This document shows, piece after piece, positions 35,415 to 44,891 of a stretch of DNA of 64,000 nt. The first letter of the stretch is position 1, and every line of letters begins with the position of its first letter. Source of the stretch: Saprospiraceae bacterium (GTDB lineage Bacteria; Bacteroidota; Bacteroidia; Chitinophagales; Saprospiraceae). The notes under the pieces are model-generated. The model saw only the letters and a list, made by a program, of their open reading frames with translations. It made no database searches and was not told the DNA's origin. Location of the stretch: assembly GCA_013214355.1 (NCBI GenBank), contig JABSSL010000007.1:62001-126000 (forward strand), given 5' to 3'. The position numbers and the translations under genes are program-made.

Positions 35415-36392
35415 TTAAGCTTCGTACAATTGTACTATGCTAGAAGCCTGGTAGAGCGGTACAGTATTACCATTGGCTAAAGTATTCGGCTGCAGAGTGG
35501 CAATCACCTGATAGAAGCCGGGGGTAAGCTCCTGGGTATAAATGGGTACTTTGAGCTCACCTACTGCCTGTCCTAATTCGCCTTTGGCCAATGGCAATTT
35601 ATCTGGACTTCCTAAAGGTCTCAAATAGATCGTAACGGAAGATCCATCATATTGCTTTTCAGAAAGAGATAGAGAAACCTCCATAGGGGTACCTACAGGA
35701 AAGGAACTGCTGGGTGTATTTTGTCCCATCTCATTGAAGAGCAATGTGTTGTCGCTACTTGTCTGTGGAACAATGGGTAGCACCTTTTCTGCAACTTCTT
35801 TGGGGCCGGGTTCTAGTTCTAAGTGAGCAGTGATGAAGGTTTGAATAGCATTCATATCCAGCCCAATGAATTTTTTCTTTTTTCTGCTTAAGAGAAACTC
35901 TATTTGCCCTTTTGGCTGCCCAGCATCACCATCCGGGTAGAAATCTAAGCGAAAGCTTCTTCTTGCACTGTGTTGTAATTGTGGCTGTTTTATCGGATTA
36001 GACGCTTTAGTTTCAATGGTCTCGCGCCCTTGTTGCAAATTGAGTTGTAAGCCTTTTGCGGCTAATTCAGCCTCTTCCAAACTAGCAAAAGGACGGCTAA
36101 CCGCCATGGGCTTTTTATTCCCGTCTAACAACTGCAGATAATGCCGTTGCTTCTTGTTCTTATGGGTTACACTCTGATAGGATAGAGCAGGTTCTTGTTT
36201 GAGAATCCGCGTTAAGGCATTTTCAGCACTTTTTAGCTGTTGATAGGCTTTGCTAATGAGAAGGATTTTCTTGGATGCCTGTACGTAGTAGAAATACGAG
36301 TGCCCATTTTCCTTGGCTGTAAAAAGGTGAAAACCCGTTTCCAATGGCTTCACCTCTTGGCGAATTTGGTCGGCTATTTTTTTGGGAAACAT
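35415..36392 (-). CDS. Protein with YegP/DUF1508-like repeats and a C-terminal beta domain
   Basis: 325 residues, no signal peptide. Residues about 18-60 (GHSYFYYVQASKKILLISKAYQ) and 82-118 (RHYLQLLDGNKKPMAVSRPF) each resemble the UPF0339/DUF1508 repeat (aromatic, then I/A-S plus an aligned helix). A basic linker RRSFRLDFYPDGD and a stretch SRKKKKFIGLD follow, and the last 95 residues form a beta domain (PGFYQVIATLQ, YQASSIVQLYE) that closely parallels the end of the next upstream gene's product. The pair likely shares a function; none is known. Confidence 0.6.
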   Translation of the reverse strand: MFPKKIADQIRQEVKPLETGFHLFTAKENGHSYFYYVQASKKILLISKAYQQLKSAENALTRILKQEPALSYQSVTHKNKKQRHYLQLLDGNKKPMAVSRPFASLEEAELAAKGLQLNLQQGRETIETKASNPIKQPQLQHSARRSFRLDFYPDGDAGQPKGQIEFLLSRKKKKFIGLDMNAIQTFITAHLELEPGPKEVAEKVLPIVPQTSSDNTLLFNEMGQNTPSSSFPVGTPMEVSLSLSEKQYDGSSVTIYLRPLGSPDKLPLAKGELGQAVGELKVPIYTQELTPGFYQVIATLQPNTLANGNTVPLYQASSIVQLYEA

Positions 36393-36493
36393 AAATGATC
36401 TTTTTGGGGTGTAGAATTGAATGGTAGTAACACCAAATAAGCCATCCCAGTAGCCCGGGATGACTCATTATGTTACGTTTCAAAACTGTTCAA

Positions 36494-36934
36494 TTAGTCG
36501 TTGTACACTTGCAATACACCGATTTCTTCGTAGGCTGCAATTGGCGTAGGATTACCTTTCAGTCCTTCCAATTGTAGAGTCGCAAATACCTTGTAGATTC
36601 CTTCTCGTAGGCTTCCAGCAGGAATATTTACGTAAGTAGAGTAGGTGTGACCTTCTATTTGTACGAAATTCACATAGCGGGGAGTTGGGTTCGCTACTTC
36701 ACCGGCACCCATCAATTCGAAGAAAACACGGATCTGCCATCTTCCTGAAAGCATTTTGGATAGAAATCCTTTTTGGCTCCATACAAAGTGAGCATAAAGG
36801 TTCTGATCCGTTTGGATGATGTTTACTGGGGGGACATTAGGAAGTCCTCCTTGAGAGGTTCCTTCGTGCAAGTGAACGTTACCAGAGATGGCATACAACT
36901 TAGGGTCTTTGATTACATTTTCAACAGTAAGCAT
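36494..36934 (-). CDS. Beta-sandwich protein related to its downstream neighbour
   Basis: 146 residues from the ATG at 36934 (MLTVENVIKDPKLYAIS); a longer open frame upstream has no signal and would include the promoter. It is beta-rich throughout, with GRWQIRVFFELMG, GHTYSTYVNIPAG and the ending EGIYKVFATLQLEG...VLQVYND, which mirrors the C-terminus of the 35415-36392 product (GFYQVIATLQ...IVQLYEA). No signal peptide. 101 nt separate the two genes, so they are probably one transcript. Function unknown. Confidence 0.6.
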   Translation of the reverse strand: MLTVENVIKDPKLYAISGNVHLHEGTSQGGLPNVPPVNIIQTDQNLYAHFVWSQKGFLSKMLSGRWQIRVFFELMGAGEVANPTPRYVNFVQIEGHTYSTYVNIPAGSLREGIYKVFATLQLEGLKGNPTPIAAYEEIGVLQVYND

Positions 36935-37009
36935 AAAACTTTGGTTTTGGGGTACAACTTTTCTAGATGATGATAAAGCCCTACGTGAATTGAATAATGA
37001 TTTCGAAAC

Positions 37010-37017
37010 CAAAGGTA
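37010..37017 (-). promoter_or_regulatory. -7 promoter element
   Basis: TACCTTTG on the minus strand, about 75 nt before the ATG at 36934; no clear -33 partner. Confidence 0.35.
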
Positions 37018-37113
37018 GGGGGGAGGACTTAAGCGGCACTTAAATCCGACCTAGCTAAGCCTTAAATTTGACTTAATTAGGTAAGCCAACTGGCAGAAAA
37101 CGAAGGGAAGGGC

Positions 37114-37157
37114 AAAAAAAACGCCCGAATCTCGATGAAATCGAAACTCGGGCGTTT
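37114..37157 (-). terminator. Terminator of the infC-rpmI-rplT operon
   Basis: Long stem AAACGCCCGA...TCGAT / ATCGA...TCGGGCGTTT with a GAA loop, followed on the minus strand by a run of eight U. It lies just after rplT. Confidence 0.85.
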
Positions 37158-37182
37158 TGGAAAAGATAATCTTTATCGCGAA

Positions 37183-37536
37183 TTATCCCTTAGGCTGTAC
37201 AGATTTTACCACTTTCTCAAAAGTGTCCGGGTGGTTCATGGCTAGATCAGCCAAGACTTTCCGGTTCAACTGTACATCAGCTTGAGACAATTGGTGAATC
37301 AATTTGGAATAAGAAAGGCCCTGCTGGCGAGCAGCGGCATTGATACGAGCAATCCAAAGTCTACGGAATGCACGCTTCTTATTGCGGCGATCTCTGTAAG
37401 CGTAGGTTAAACCTTTTTCTACAGCATTTTTAGCTACTGTGTACACATTTCCACGTGCACCGAAATAACCTTTAGCTAACTTTAAGATCTTTTTGCGTCT
37501 TTTTCTGGACGCTACAGAATTAACTGACCGTGGCAT
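37183..37536 (-). CDS. rplT: 50S ribosomal protein L20
   Basis: 117 residues, the usual length. The arginine/lysine-rich N-terminus [20 protein letters not shown], the [17 protein letters not shown] segment and [13 protein letters not shown] are diagnostic. L20 is an early 50S assembly protein that binds 23S rRNA domain I and, in other bacteria, represses its own operon by binding the mRNA. Third gene of infC-rpmI-rplT, 78 nt after rpmI, followed by a strong terminator. Confidence 0.98.
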   Translation of the reverse strand: MPRSVNSVASRKRRKKILKLAKGYFGARGNVYTVAKNAVEKGLTYAYRDRRNKKRAFRRLWIARINAAARQQGLSYSKLIHQLSQADVQLNRKVLADLAMNHPDTFEKVVKSVQPKG

Positions 37537-37614
37537 AATACCATTTTTTAGTACAATACAGGGGCTGTATCAGCGCTTGTACCTGTATTCTCGTTAAAAA
37601 ATAAATTAAAAGAA

Positions 37615-37809
37615 TTACTGAGCTAGCAATCGCTTAACTCGCTTCTCGTCTGCAGCTGATACCATAGCACCATCACGCAAACGAAGTTTAGCTTTCTTAC
37701 TCTTATTTCTCATCATGTGAGAAGTAAAAGCTTGGAAGCGCTTAACTTTTCCGGATCCAGTAACCTTGAAACGCTTCTTAGCACTGGAATGAGTCTTCAT
37801 CTTCGGCAT
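37615..37809 (-). CDS. rpmI: 50S ribosomal protein L35
   Basis: 64 residues, standard length. [21 protein letters not shown] and [12 protein letters not shown] are characteristic. A basic protein of the large subunit. Middle gene of the operon, 64 nt after infC, in the conserved bacterial order infC-rpmI-rplT. Confidence 0.98.
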   Translation of the reverse strand: MPKMKTHSSAKKRFKVTGSGKVKRFQAFTSHMMRNKSKKAKLRLRDGAMVSAADEKRVKRLLAQ

Positions 37810-37873
37810 AATACATCTCTTTTTTCAAATGGAAGGCAAAGGTAGCAATATTTATGCTAAAATGTAAGCCTTC

Positions 37874-38458
37874 CTATTTTTTCTTTTTTGGAGATACAAT
37901 CACGGTCATTCTTCGTCCTTCCAGTCGAGGTAATGCTTCCGCAGCTCCTAACTCTTCTAGCTCTTTCAAAAAGCGAAGTAGCAGGAGTTCACCTCGATCT
38001 TTAAAGACGATGGTTCGTCCTTTGAAGTGGACATATGCCTTTACTTTAGCACCTTCCTCGAGGAATTTTCTGGCATGCCGCAATTTGAATTCAAAATCGT
38101 GATCATCCGTATTGGGACCAAAACGAATTTCCTTAATCACGGTCTTCAGGGCTTTTGCCTTGATTTCCTTTTGCTTTTTCTTCTTTTCGTAAAGGAATTT
38201 CTTGAAGTTAATAATGCGAACTACTGGTGGGTTGGCTTTGGGAGATATTTCCACCAGATCTAGGTCCATCTGATAGGCCAAATCTCTCAGCCTCCTCGTG
38301 GGATATACACCGGTTTCAATCTTCTGTCCAATCGCCTCGCTAATCTCTTCTAGGTTATCACCCACTAAACGTACCTCAGGGATACGAATTTGGTCGTTGA
38401 TTCTGAATTGTGATTCGAGTCTATTCTCTTTTCTTTGAAATCTTTGTCTTCTTGCCAA
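37874..38458 (-). CDS. infC: Translation initiation factor IF-3
   Basis: 194 residues with the N-terminal domain ([19 protein letters not shown]), the lysine-rich linker helix ([19 protein letters not shown]) and the C-terminal 30S-binding domain ([29 protein letters not shown]). IF-3 keeps 30S subunits free and proofreads start codons. The start is TTG at 38458: the codon directly upstream in frame is TAA and no ATG occurs near, so a non-AUG start is forced. Non-AUG starts on infC allow IF-3 to repress itself in enterobacteria (AUU there). First gene of infC-rpmI-rplT. Confidence 0.96.
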   Translation of the reverse strand: MARRQRFQRKENRLESQFRINDQIRIPEVRLVGDNLEEISEAIGQKIETGVYPTRRLRDLAYQMDLDLVEISPKANPPVVRIINFKKFLYEKKKKQKEIKAKALKTVIKEIRFGPNTDDHDFEFKLRHARKFLEEGAKVKAYVHFKGRTIVFKDRGELLLLRFLKELEELGAAEALPRLEGRRMTVIVSPKKKK

Positions 38459-38474
38459 TTAAGTTTTGTTTTAT

Positions 38475-38501
38475 GAAAAAATTACTCGTCAAGTTAACGA
38501 G
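38475..38501 (-). promoter_or_regulatory. Possible attenuator in the infC leader
   Basis: On the minus strand CTCGT (38501-38497) pairs with ACGAG (38489-38485) and a TAATTTTTTC tract follows, 16 nt before the infC start. The stem is only 5 bp, so the terminator would be weak, but its position in the leader fits attenuation of the infC operon as known in other bacteria. Confidence 0.35.
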
Positions 38502-38553
38502 CCTGGTGTTTAATACAATTTTAAAAATAGAAAAAAAGTTCTGTAGACTCAAG

Positions 38554-38561
38554 CAAAGTTA
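38554..38561 (-). promoter_or_regulatory. -7 promoter element for infC
   Basis: TAACTTTG on the minus strand fits TAnnTTTG and lies about 95 nt before the infC start codon; the -33 box is not clear. Confidence 0.4.
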
Positions 38562-38597
38562 GCGAAGTAGCTAATAGATTTGCTTATTTCTACAAAT

Positions 38598-38633
38598 AAA
38601 AAAGTACACCTGCGGCTCAGCCACAGGTGTACT
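38598..38633 (-). terminator. Terminator after clpC
   Basis: 10-bp stem AGTACACCTG/CAGGTGTACT (38603-38612 with 38624-38633), followed on the minus strand by a U-run. It lies 17 nt after the clpC stop. Confidence 0.85.
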
Positions 38634-38650
38634 CTTCTATATTTAAAATA

Positions 38651-41215
38651 TTATTTCTCTACATCTTCGGAATCTACAGCTTTAGCAACCGCTATAGTGA
38701 GACTCTCTTGATCTTCACCCATCTGGGCTTCCAGTGCAGCTCCTTCCTCTAGATCTTCGTTCAAAATGAACTCAGCTAGTGGATCCTCCAAGTACTTTTG
38801 GATCGCTCTGTGTAATGGTCTAGCCCCAAACTGTGGATCGAATCCTTTCTCCGCCACAAATTTCTTAGCATCCTCCGTCAGGCTGAGGGTATAACCCATG
38901 CCTTGCAGACGACCATGTAGATCTTTCAGCGTGATATCAATGATCTTGAAGATTTCTTCCTGACCCAAGCTGTTAAAGATGACTACATCATCAATTCTGT
39001 TCAAGAATTCTGGGGAGAAGGTACGCTTCAAGGCATTTTGGATCACTCCTTTGGAGTGGTCTTTCGCCGCCTCTTTTCTCGCCTGTGTAGCAAATCCTAC
39101 ACCCTGTCCGAAGTCTTTCAACTGACGGACACCAATATTGGAAGTCATGATGATCAAAGTGTTCTTAAAGTCTACTTTGCGACCAAGACCATCTGTCAAC
39201 TGACCATCATCCAATACTTGTAGCAAGATATTGTATACGTCTGGATGCGCTTTTTCTATCTCATCAAGGAGTACTACGGAGTAAGGCTTACGTCTCACTT
39301 TTTCCGTTAGCTGTCCACCTTCCTCATAGCCTACGTAGCCCGGAGGCGCACCGATCAAACGACTCACAGAGAATTTCTCCATGTATTCACTCATATCTAT
39401 GCGTACCAAAGCATCTTCACTATCAAATAGATAGCGCGCCAAAGCTTTAGCCAATTCGGTCTTACCTACCCCGGTAGGTCCCAAGAAAATGAAGGAACCG
39501 ATGGGTTTGCTTGGATCTTTCAATCCTACCCGATTACGCTGAATAGCTTTTGTAATCTTCGTGATCGCTTCATCCTGTCCAATGATCGCCTGCTGAATAT
39601 CCTTGCTCATGCCGATCAGCTTCTTGCTTTCGCTCTGAGCCACTCGCTTAACAGGGATGCCGGTCATCATGGACACTACTTCGGCAATATGCTCATCATC
39701 TACTGGGTAGCGCTTGGTTTTCGCCTCTTCTTCCCACTGTACTTTCGCGAATTCCAATTTGCGAACCAATTTGGATTCCTGATCACGAAGATCAGCAGCA
39801 CGCTCGTACTGTTGGTTCTTGACCGCTTGATTCTTATGTTCCTTTAGCTCTTCAATCTGATTCTCTAACTCTTCTATGTGCTCAGGAACGTGAATATTCT
39901 TCAAATGCACTCTGGCACCCACTTCGTCCAGTACATCAATCGCTTTGTCTGGAAGGAAACGATCCGTAATGTAACGATCACTCAACTTTACACAAGCGTT
40001 GATCGCCTCGTCAGAGTAGATGACGTTGTGGAATTCCTCGTACTTCGGTTTGATGTTGTTTAGAATATGGATAGCTTCTTCTGCAGATGGTGGATCAACT
40101 ACTACTTTCTGGAATCGTCGATCAAGCGCACCATCTTTTTCAATGTGCTGACGATATTCATCCAAGGTAGAGGCACCAATGCACTGCAATTCTCCTCTTG
40201 CCAAAGCAGGCTTAAAGATGTTAGAGGCATCCAAAGAACCGGTAGCTCCACCTGCACCGACGATGGTGTGGATCTCATCAATGAAGAGGATCACATCACG
40301 TGATTTCTCCAATTCATTCATGATGGCTTTCATCCGCTCTTCAAACTGCCCTCTGTATTTGGTCCCGGCTACTAGGGCGGCCAGATCCAACATCACAATA
40401 CGCTTATTGAAAAGCGTACGGGATACTTTCTTTTGAATGATTCGAAGCGCAAGTCCTTCTACGATCGCCGTCTTACCAACTCCTGGCTCACCAATTAAAA
40501 TTGGGTTGTTCTTCTTACGACGACTTAGAATCTGTGAGACACGCTCTATTTCATTCTCGCGGCCGATAATCGGATCGAGTTTGTTTTCCTCGGCCAATTT
40601 TGTAATGTCTCTCCCGAAATTGTCCAGAACAGGGGTACGAGACTTATTACTACCCTTCGCTCTTTGCTGATAGCGTCCTTGTCCTTCTTCCTCTTCGTAT
40701 GGATCATCCTGATCCGATGGAGCTTGGGCGTAAGGGTCCGTATTAGTAGAGGTAAAATCTTGTTCTTGGCGAACGTATTCAAGTTCGGCTTTATAGATGT
40801 CATAGTCGACATCAAACTGTCCTAGAATTCTTGAAGCGGGGTTTTCCTTGTGCTTGAGGATAGAGAGCATAAGGTGCTCAGGGCTGATCTCTTCGCTCTT
40901 GAGCATTTTGGCTTCTAGGAAAGTCACTTTTAGTACTTTCTCTGCCTCTTTGTTCAGGGAGAGACTGCCGATATTTAAGGCAGTGGTAGAAGTAGGAAGT
41001 CGCTGGATAGATTCTTCGACAGTTTCCTTTAGGTCAATGGCATCTACATCCAGTGAATCCAGCACGCGCATGGCCAAGCTACCATTCTCAGCCATGATGC
41101 CCAGCAGCAGATGCTCGGTGCCGATAAAGTCATGTCCCAGGCGCTGGGCTTCCTCCCGGCTCTTTGCTAGAACTTGCTTTACTTTTGGCGAAAATCTTTT
41201 ATTGTTATGACTCAT
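38651..41215 (-). CDS. clpC: ATP-dependent Clp protease ATP-binding subunit ClpC
   Basis: 854 residues from [12 protein letters not shown], the canonical ClpC opening; an in-frame ATG further up adds 12 atypical residues. Order: two Clp_N repeats (3-145), acidic linker, AAA1 with Walker A GEPGVGKT (K248) and Walker B LFIDEIH, a UVR-type coiled motif (about 452-487, [11 protein letters not shown]), AAA2 with Walker A GPTGVGKT (K585), then the D2-small domain. The UVR motif separates ClpC from ClpA/ClpB. A hexameric unfoldase that feeds ClpP and controls stress proteolysis. Monocistronic, with its own terminator. Confidence 0.95.
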   Translation of the reverse strand: MSHNNKRFSPKVKQVLAKSREEAQRLGHDFIGTEHLLLGIMAENGSLAMRVLDSLDVDAIDLKETVEESIQRLPTSTTALNIGSLSLNKEAEKVLKVTFLEAKMLKSEEISPEHLMLSILKHKENPASRILGQFDVDYDIYKAELEYVRQEQDFTSTNTDPYAQAPSDQDDPYEEEEGQGRYQQRAKGSNKSRTPVLDNFGRDITKLAEENKLDPIIGRENEIERVSQILSRRKKNNPILIGEPGVGKTAIVEGLALRIIQKKVSRTLFNKRIVMLDLAALVAGTKYRGQFEERMKAIMNELEKSRDVILFIDEIHTIVGAGGATGSLDASNIFKPALARGELQCIGASTLDEYRQHIEKDGALDRRFQKVVVDPPSAEEAIHILNNIKPKYEEFHNVIYSDEAINACVKLSDRYITDRFLPDKAIDVLDEVGARVHLKNIHVPEHIEELENQIEELKEHKNQAVKNQQYERAADLRDQESKLVRKLEFAKVQWEEEAKTKRYPVDDEHIAEVVSMMTGIPVKRVAQSESKKLIGMSKDIQQAIIGQDEAITKITKAIQRNRVGLKDPSKPIGSFIFLGPTGVGKTELAKALARYLFDSEDALVRIDMSEYMEKFSVSRLIGAPPGYVGYEEGGQLTEKVRRKPYSVVLLDEIEKAHPDVYNILLQVLDDGQLTDGLGRKVDFKNTLIIMTSNIGVRQLKDFGQGVGFATQARKEAAKDHSKGVIQNALKRTFSPEFLNRIDDVVIFNSLGQEEIFKIIDITLKDLHGRLQGMGYTLSLTEDAKKFVAEKGFDPQFGARPLHRAIQKYLEDPLAEFILNEDLEEGAALEAQMGEDQESLTIAVAKAVDSEDVEK

Positions 41216-41798
41216 AAATTCGGCTTTCATCATTTGCTCGTAATACAACAATATTAATGTTAATTATTTAAGTTTACAAATCACCTTTCCACTAAGTTTC
41301 AATTTTGCCAGCTTAATTCCGAAAAACCTTTTCGGCGCTGATTTTGAACCAGTTTCTCATGCGGTAGAAGTGATCTGTTTTGCCACTTGGTCCTGAGAAA
41401 AAATCCCGTTAGATAGTAGGTAAAATAAATTGGTTTGTGTTCCTGTTTTTTGCCTCTTTCCTGCAAAAAAGGGGCTAATGAGTATACTTGCTTTTTTCTT
41501 GAATTATTGTCTTCTACCGTGTGGATAGGATGGAGGCAATAAAGCAGGAAATTTTTAGTTATGAAAGAATAACAAAATAATCCAATATTAGGTTCAGTAA
41601 GTGCGTTGGTTGGGTTGGGTGTCAGATCCCTTGGTAAAAATGTAATTTTGACACCCAATCCGTGTTAGAGCGAAAAATGTGCCAGAAATTTTTCTGGTCT
41701 GATTCAACCACAAAACTTTGTAAATCCGGATTATGTTTAGTGGTTTTTAATTGATACTTTTGCGTCAAGCGCAAAAATGAACAAAGAGAAGCTAAAAA
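41216..41798. other. Divergent intergenic region between clpC and STAS gene
   Basis: About 580 nt, AT-rich. Apart from the promoter element at 41755-41762 I recognise no gene. A 119-codon minus-strand frame at 41299-41658 has no family features and no start context. It must carry the clpC promoter, but I found no exact TAnnTTTG near the clpC start. Confidence 0.45.
41755..41762 (+). promoter_or_regulatory. -7 promoter element for the STAS gene
   Basis: TACTTTTG matches TAnnTTTG, 36 nt before the ATG at 41799. Confidence 0.45.
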
Positions 41799-42191
41799 AT
41801 GAAGTATTCCGTTGACAAACAGGAGAAATATACTGTCTTTACCTTAATGGAGGATAACCTCAACTCCTTAGTGGCCCCAAAAGTCAAGTCTGAATTTGTC
41901 ATTTTATCACAAGAAGGTGTTAAGAATCTAATCCTTGACCTCACACATGTCAAGTTTGTAGATTCGTCAGGCTTGAGTGCCATTTTGACAGCTAATCGCA
42001 TCTGGAAGAATGGTGGCTCTTTCATTTTGACAGGTATTGAGCATCCCAGTGTACAAAAGTTAATTGAGATTTCTCGTCTTGATACTGTACTTACCATTAT
42101 TAAGACGGTACAAGAATCCATCGATTTCGTCTTCATGGATGAAATTGAGCGAGAGCTGAACAAAGAGGAAGAAGGAAATGAGCCCGTTTGA
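41799..42191 (+). CDS. STAS-domain anti-sigma factor antagonist-like protein
   Basis: 130 residues. A single STAS domain (about 5-110) with the phosphorylatable serine motif FVDSSGLSAIL (S56/S57) expected in SpoIIAA/RsbV-type antagonists, then an acidic tail (IERELNKEEEGNEPV). Such proteins bind an anti-sigma kinase when unphosphorylated. No kinase or sigma factor is encoded nearby. The stop lies 14 nt inside the RNase Z gene, so the two are translationally coupled. Confidence 0.88.
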   Translation: MKYSVDKQEKYTVFTLMEDNLNSLVAPKVKSEFVILSQEGVKNLILDLTHVKFVDSSGLSAILTANRIWKNGGSFILTGIEHPSVQKLIEISRLDTVLTIIKTVQESIDFVFMDEIERELNKEEEGNEPV

Positions 42192-43095
42192 GGTTCAACT
42201 CCTAGGGACTAATTCCGCTTTACCTGCATTTGGGAGACATCCTACCTCCCAAATTCTTACCATACAAAAATACAAGTATCTGATCGACTGCGGTGAGGGA
42301 ACGCAAATGCGTTTCCAAAAGTTTGGTGTTAAGCCAGGCCGCATGAATCAGATCTTTATTAGCCATTTACATGGAGACCACTTCTATGGCCTGATCGGCC
42401 TCTTAACTACTTTGGGCTTGATTGGCCGTAAACGCCCGCTGGATATATTTGCACCCGAAGGCCTGGAGGAGATCATTCGGGTGCAAACCAAATACGCTGG
42501 CGGCGACCCTCCCTTCACGATCCGGTTCCACGTTACGGACACAGAGAAGCATCAGCTGATCTTCGAAAACAACCAAATCACTGTTCATTCTATTCCATTG
42601 GATCATCGAGTGCCCACTAGTGGCTTTTTGTTCAAAGAGAAACCAAAGGCTAGGAAGATGATTGGTGCAAAGATCCAGGAATACAATATTCCTTACAGTG
42701 CCATCCCCGCTATTAAGGACGGAAAGGATTTTATCGATGCGAAGGGGCAACGCATTGCCAATGCCTTACTAACCGAAGAACCCACTCCTCCGCGTAGCTA
42801 CGCTTACTGTTCGGATACCCGATACAAGGAAGATATCATTCCGCTGATCCAAGGGGCGGATATGTTGTACCATGAGTCTACATTCCAAGAGGATCTAATC
42901 GAAAAAACTATACCCACCGGGCATTCTACTGCTTTGCAGGCTGCGAAAATAGCCAAGCAGGCTAATGTCGGCCGATTAATCCTCGGTCATTTCTCTTCTC
43001 GCTATGAGGACATCAATAGTTTTGCCGACGAAGCTAAAGCCGTCTTCCCAACGGTAGTAGCTGGTGTTGAAGGGGAAACCTATGCTCCCCTGTAA
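42178..43095 (+). CDS. rnz: Ribonuclease Z
   Basis: 305 residues, the short bacterial form. Metallo-beta-lactamase fold with H63-x-H65-x-D67-H68 in FISHLHGDHFYG, N-terminal LGTNSALPAFGRHPTS, LIDCGEGTQMR, SDTRY and GHFSSRY, all characteristic of tRNase Z. It removes the 3' trailer of tRNA precursors using two zinc ions. It overlaps the STAS gene by 14 nt, an arrangement that suggests coupled translation rather than a shared role. Confidence 0.95.
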   Translation: MSPFEVQLLGTNSALPAFGRHPTSQILTIQKYKYLIDCGEGTQMRFQKFGVKPGRMNQIFISHLHGDHFYGLIGLLTTLGLIGRKRPLDIFAPEGLEEIIRVQTKYAGGDPPFTIRFHVTDTEKHQLIFENNQITVHSIPLDHRVPTSGFLFKEKPKARKMIGAKIQEYNIPYSAIPAIKDGKDFIDAKGQRIANALLTEEPTPPRSYAYCSDTRYKEDIIPLIQGADMLYHESTFQEDLIEKTIPTGHSTALQAAKIAKQANVGRLILGHFSSRYEDINSFADEAKAVFPTVVAGVEGETYAPL

Positions 43096-43137
43096 GGCGG
43101 ACAATCTTAGAAAAGGTTCTCTTTAAAATAGACATGT

Positions 43138-43704
43138 ATGGATCAGGAATTAGCTCAACGGATCTTAACCTTAGCAGCTAAAGACCAGGAGAAGCGCTAT
43201 CATCTCTTCAATTTAGAACACGATCTAAACAGTACTGAAGCAAGTAAGGAAAGGGCACGCGCAGACATCGAGGCAGCAGACAAGGAAAACCTGATTGCTA
43301 TCCGAGTCATTTTCGAGGAGCATGGTTTTCCTTCGAAGTCTCTGGTGGGGGAGGAGGCATCGCATCGATTTTGGATGCTAGTACAGCATGCCGACCAGGA
43401 TGTGGATTTTCAAGCTGAGGTCGCTGCTGATCTGGCCGTCAAGTATAAAGAGGGCGAAGCCGATGTGAAAGATTATGCTTTTTTACTGGATCGGGTACGG
43501 ATAAATCGTGCCCAGAAACAAGTATACGGAACCCAGGTAGAGTTGAAGGCCGATGGTTCTGCCTTTATTCCCAAGTCTCTAGAGGACCCGGATGCCGTCG
43601 AGCAAAGAAGAGCACAGGTTGGTTTGGAGCCCCTCTCAAAATATCTGACTGATATGAACAAACTGTACAGTTACAGCCTGAAAACAAGCCGTAAAACTTT
43701 GTAA
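43138..43704 (+). CDS. DUF6624-like protein
   Basis: 188 residues, no signal peptide. The order E-E-H-G-F-P, HRFWMLVQHADQD, AFLLDRVRINRAQKQVYGTQ is the signature of DUF6624 proteins, which I know only as a domain of unknown function widespread in Bacteroidota. It is soluble and largely helical. 42 nt after rnz, so possibly in the same operon. Confidence 0.75.
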   Translation: MDQELAQRILTLAAKDQEKRYHLFNLEHDLNSTEASKERARADIEAADKENLIAIRVIFEEHGFPSKSLVGEEASHRFWMLVQHADQDVDFQAEVAADLAVKYKEGEADVKDYAFLLDRVRINRAQKQVYGTQVELKADGSAFIPKSLEDPDAVEQRRAQVGLEPLSKYLTDMNKLYSYSLKTSRKTL

Positions 43705-43743
43705 ACGAAATGTAAATGCCTGGAATTCTGCCATAAAAGGTGT

Positions 43744-43751
43744 TAATTTTG
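43744..43751 (+). promoter_or_regulatory. -7 promoter element at the start of the tethered regulator
   Basis: TAATTTTG matches TAnnTTTG and ends 4 nt before the ATG at 43756, so the message would be leaderless or start at the AUG. Confidence 0.4.
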
Positions 43752-43755
43752 GGGC

Positions 43756-44709
43756 ATGATTACTGGGAAACTTCGACTACAGGGATTTGGATTTATTTTC
43801 AGCTTACTGCTATGCTTGCCTGATCAGGCAATGTCCAACACACCGAGTTTTGAATTGGAGGTTAACTTAGCCTTACGAGAAATTGGACATCACTTATTAC
43901 TCGAACAAGGAGACTCTACCTCGGCAATACCCCCAGTGGTGTTTGAAAAAGATCGTGGATTCTATCTGAAATTTGGGGGAGCCTTGGATTACGAAAGGCT
44001 GCAGGAGTTGGTGGAAGAGACCTTTCAAAGCAAAGGATTGCCTTCGACCTACAGTTTAGCACTATTCGATTGTGAAACGGATGTGTTGATGTTGGGATAT
44101 AGCACTCGAGAAGTTAAACCGCGTGATCTTCCTTCGGAGGTTAGCTGTGTAGGGAGGGATGAACTTTCTAATTGCTATCACTTAGCAGTAAACTTTCCTG
44201 CTCAGGCGGAAAAGGAAGACACCTTTTTATTAGTAGCAGCAATAGTGCCGATCGTCGTTCTGCTCTTGGGTGGATTCTGGTGGTGGAAACAAACGCAGCC
44301 TGAGCGACCTATCCCCGGGCAAATGGAAGTTGTAGAGGAAGCCCGAACACCTATCTACCAGTTGGGGCCATTGCGATTCGAACCGGAGAACCAGACTTTA
44401 TTGGGAGAAGGGGAGCCACAACGATTAACCTTCCGAGAATCCAAGCTCTTGGACCTTTTTTGTCAAAATAAAAACCAGCTGTTAACGCGGGAGAGCATAT
44501 TGGAATTTGTATGGGGAGACGAAGGAGTAATGGTGGGTCGGAGTATTGATGTCTTTGTCTCGCGATTACGGAAAAAACTCAAAGCTGCGGATAACATTAA
44601 AATCGCAAGTGTCCACGGAGTTGGCTATCGAATGGAAATTGAGGAGCAGCAGACTGTGGAAGAAGCTAAAGGTTCTCAAGGCTTTACACTAAACCTGACA
44701 GATAATTAA
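43756..44709 (+). CDS. Membrane-tethered OmpR/PhoB-like transcriptional regulator
   Basis: 317 residues: signal sequence (about 10-27), periplasmic domain (28-153) with several cysteines (C106, C131, C140), one membrane helix (156-177, FLLVAAIVPIVVLLLGGFWWW), then a cytoplasmic winged-helix domain (about 200-295: LTFRESKLLDLFCQNKN, RSIDVFVSRLRKKL, SVHGVGYRM). The DNA-binding domain is C-terminal, the reverse of ToxR/CadC. It would sense a periplasmic signal and bind DNA from the membrane without a kinase. Its promoter -7 box abuts the ATG. Targets unknown; the operon downstream is a candidate. Confidence 0.85.
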   Translation: MITGKLRLQGFGFIFSLLLCLPDQAMSNTPSFELEVNLALREIGHHLLLEQGDSTSAIPPVVFEKDRGFYLKFGGALDYERLQELVEETFQSKGLPSTYSLALFDCETDVLMLGYSTREVKPRDLPSEVSCVGRDELSNCYHLAVNFPAQAEKEDTFLLVAAIVPIVVLLLGGFWWWKQTQPERPIPGQMEVVEEARTPIYQLGPLRFEPENQTLLGEGEPQRLTFRESKLLDLFCQNKNQLLTRESILEFVWGDEGVMVGRSIDVFVSRLRKKLKAADNIKIASVHGVGYRMEIEEQQTVEEAKGSQGFTLNLTDN

Positions 44710-44891
44710 CTCGTAGGTAATTATCCTGCTTGATTTTTCTCTTTTCATGCCAAATATCTCATTCGTCCGAGGTAGGACAATACTGCTAATTGCTTAATCT
44801 GATCCAGCTAGCACCAACCCTCTGTAGGTGCCTACTTCTCTTTAAGGCACAAAAGCTGGATTGCTTACTGAATCATCTAATATAGCACCCA

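Noticed and set aside
41299..41658. 119-codon minus-strand frame upstream of clpC
   Set aside because: No recognisable features, unusual composition, and it would occupy the clpC promoter region.
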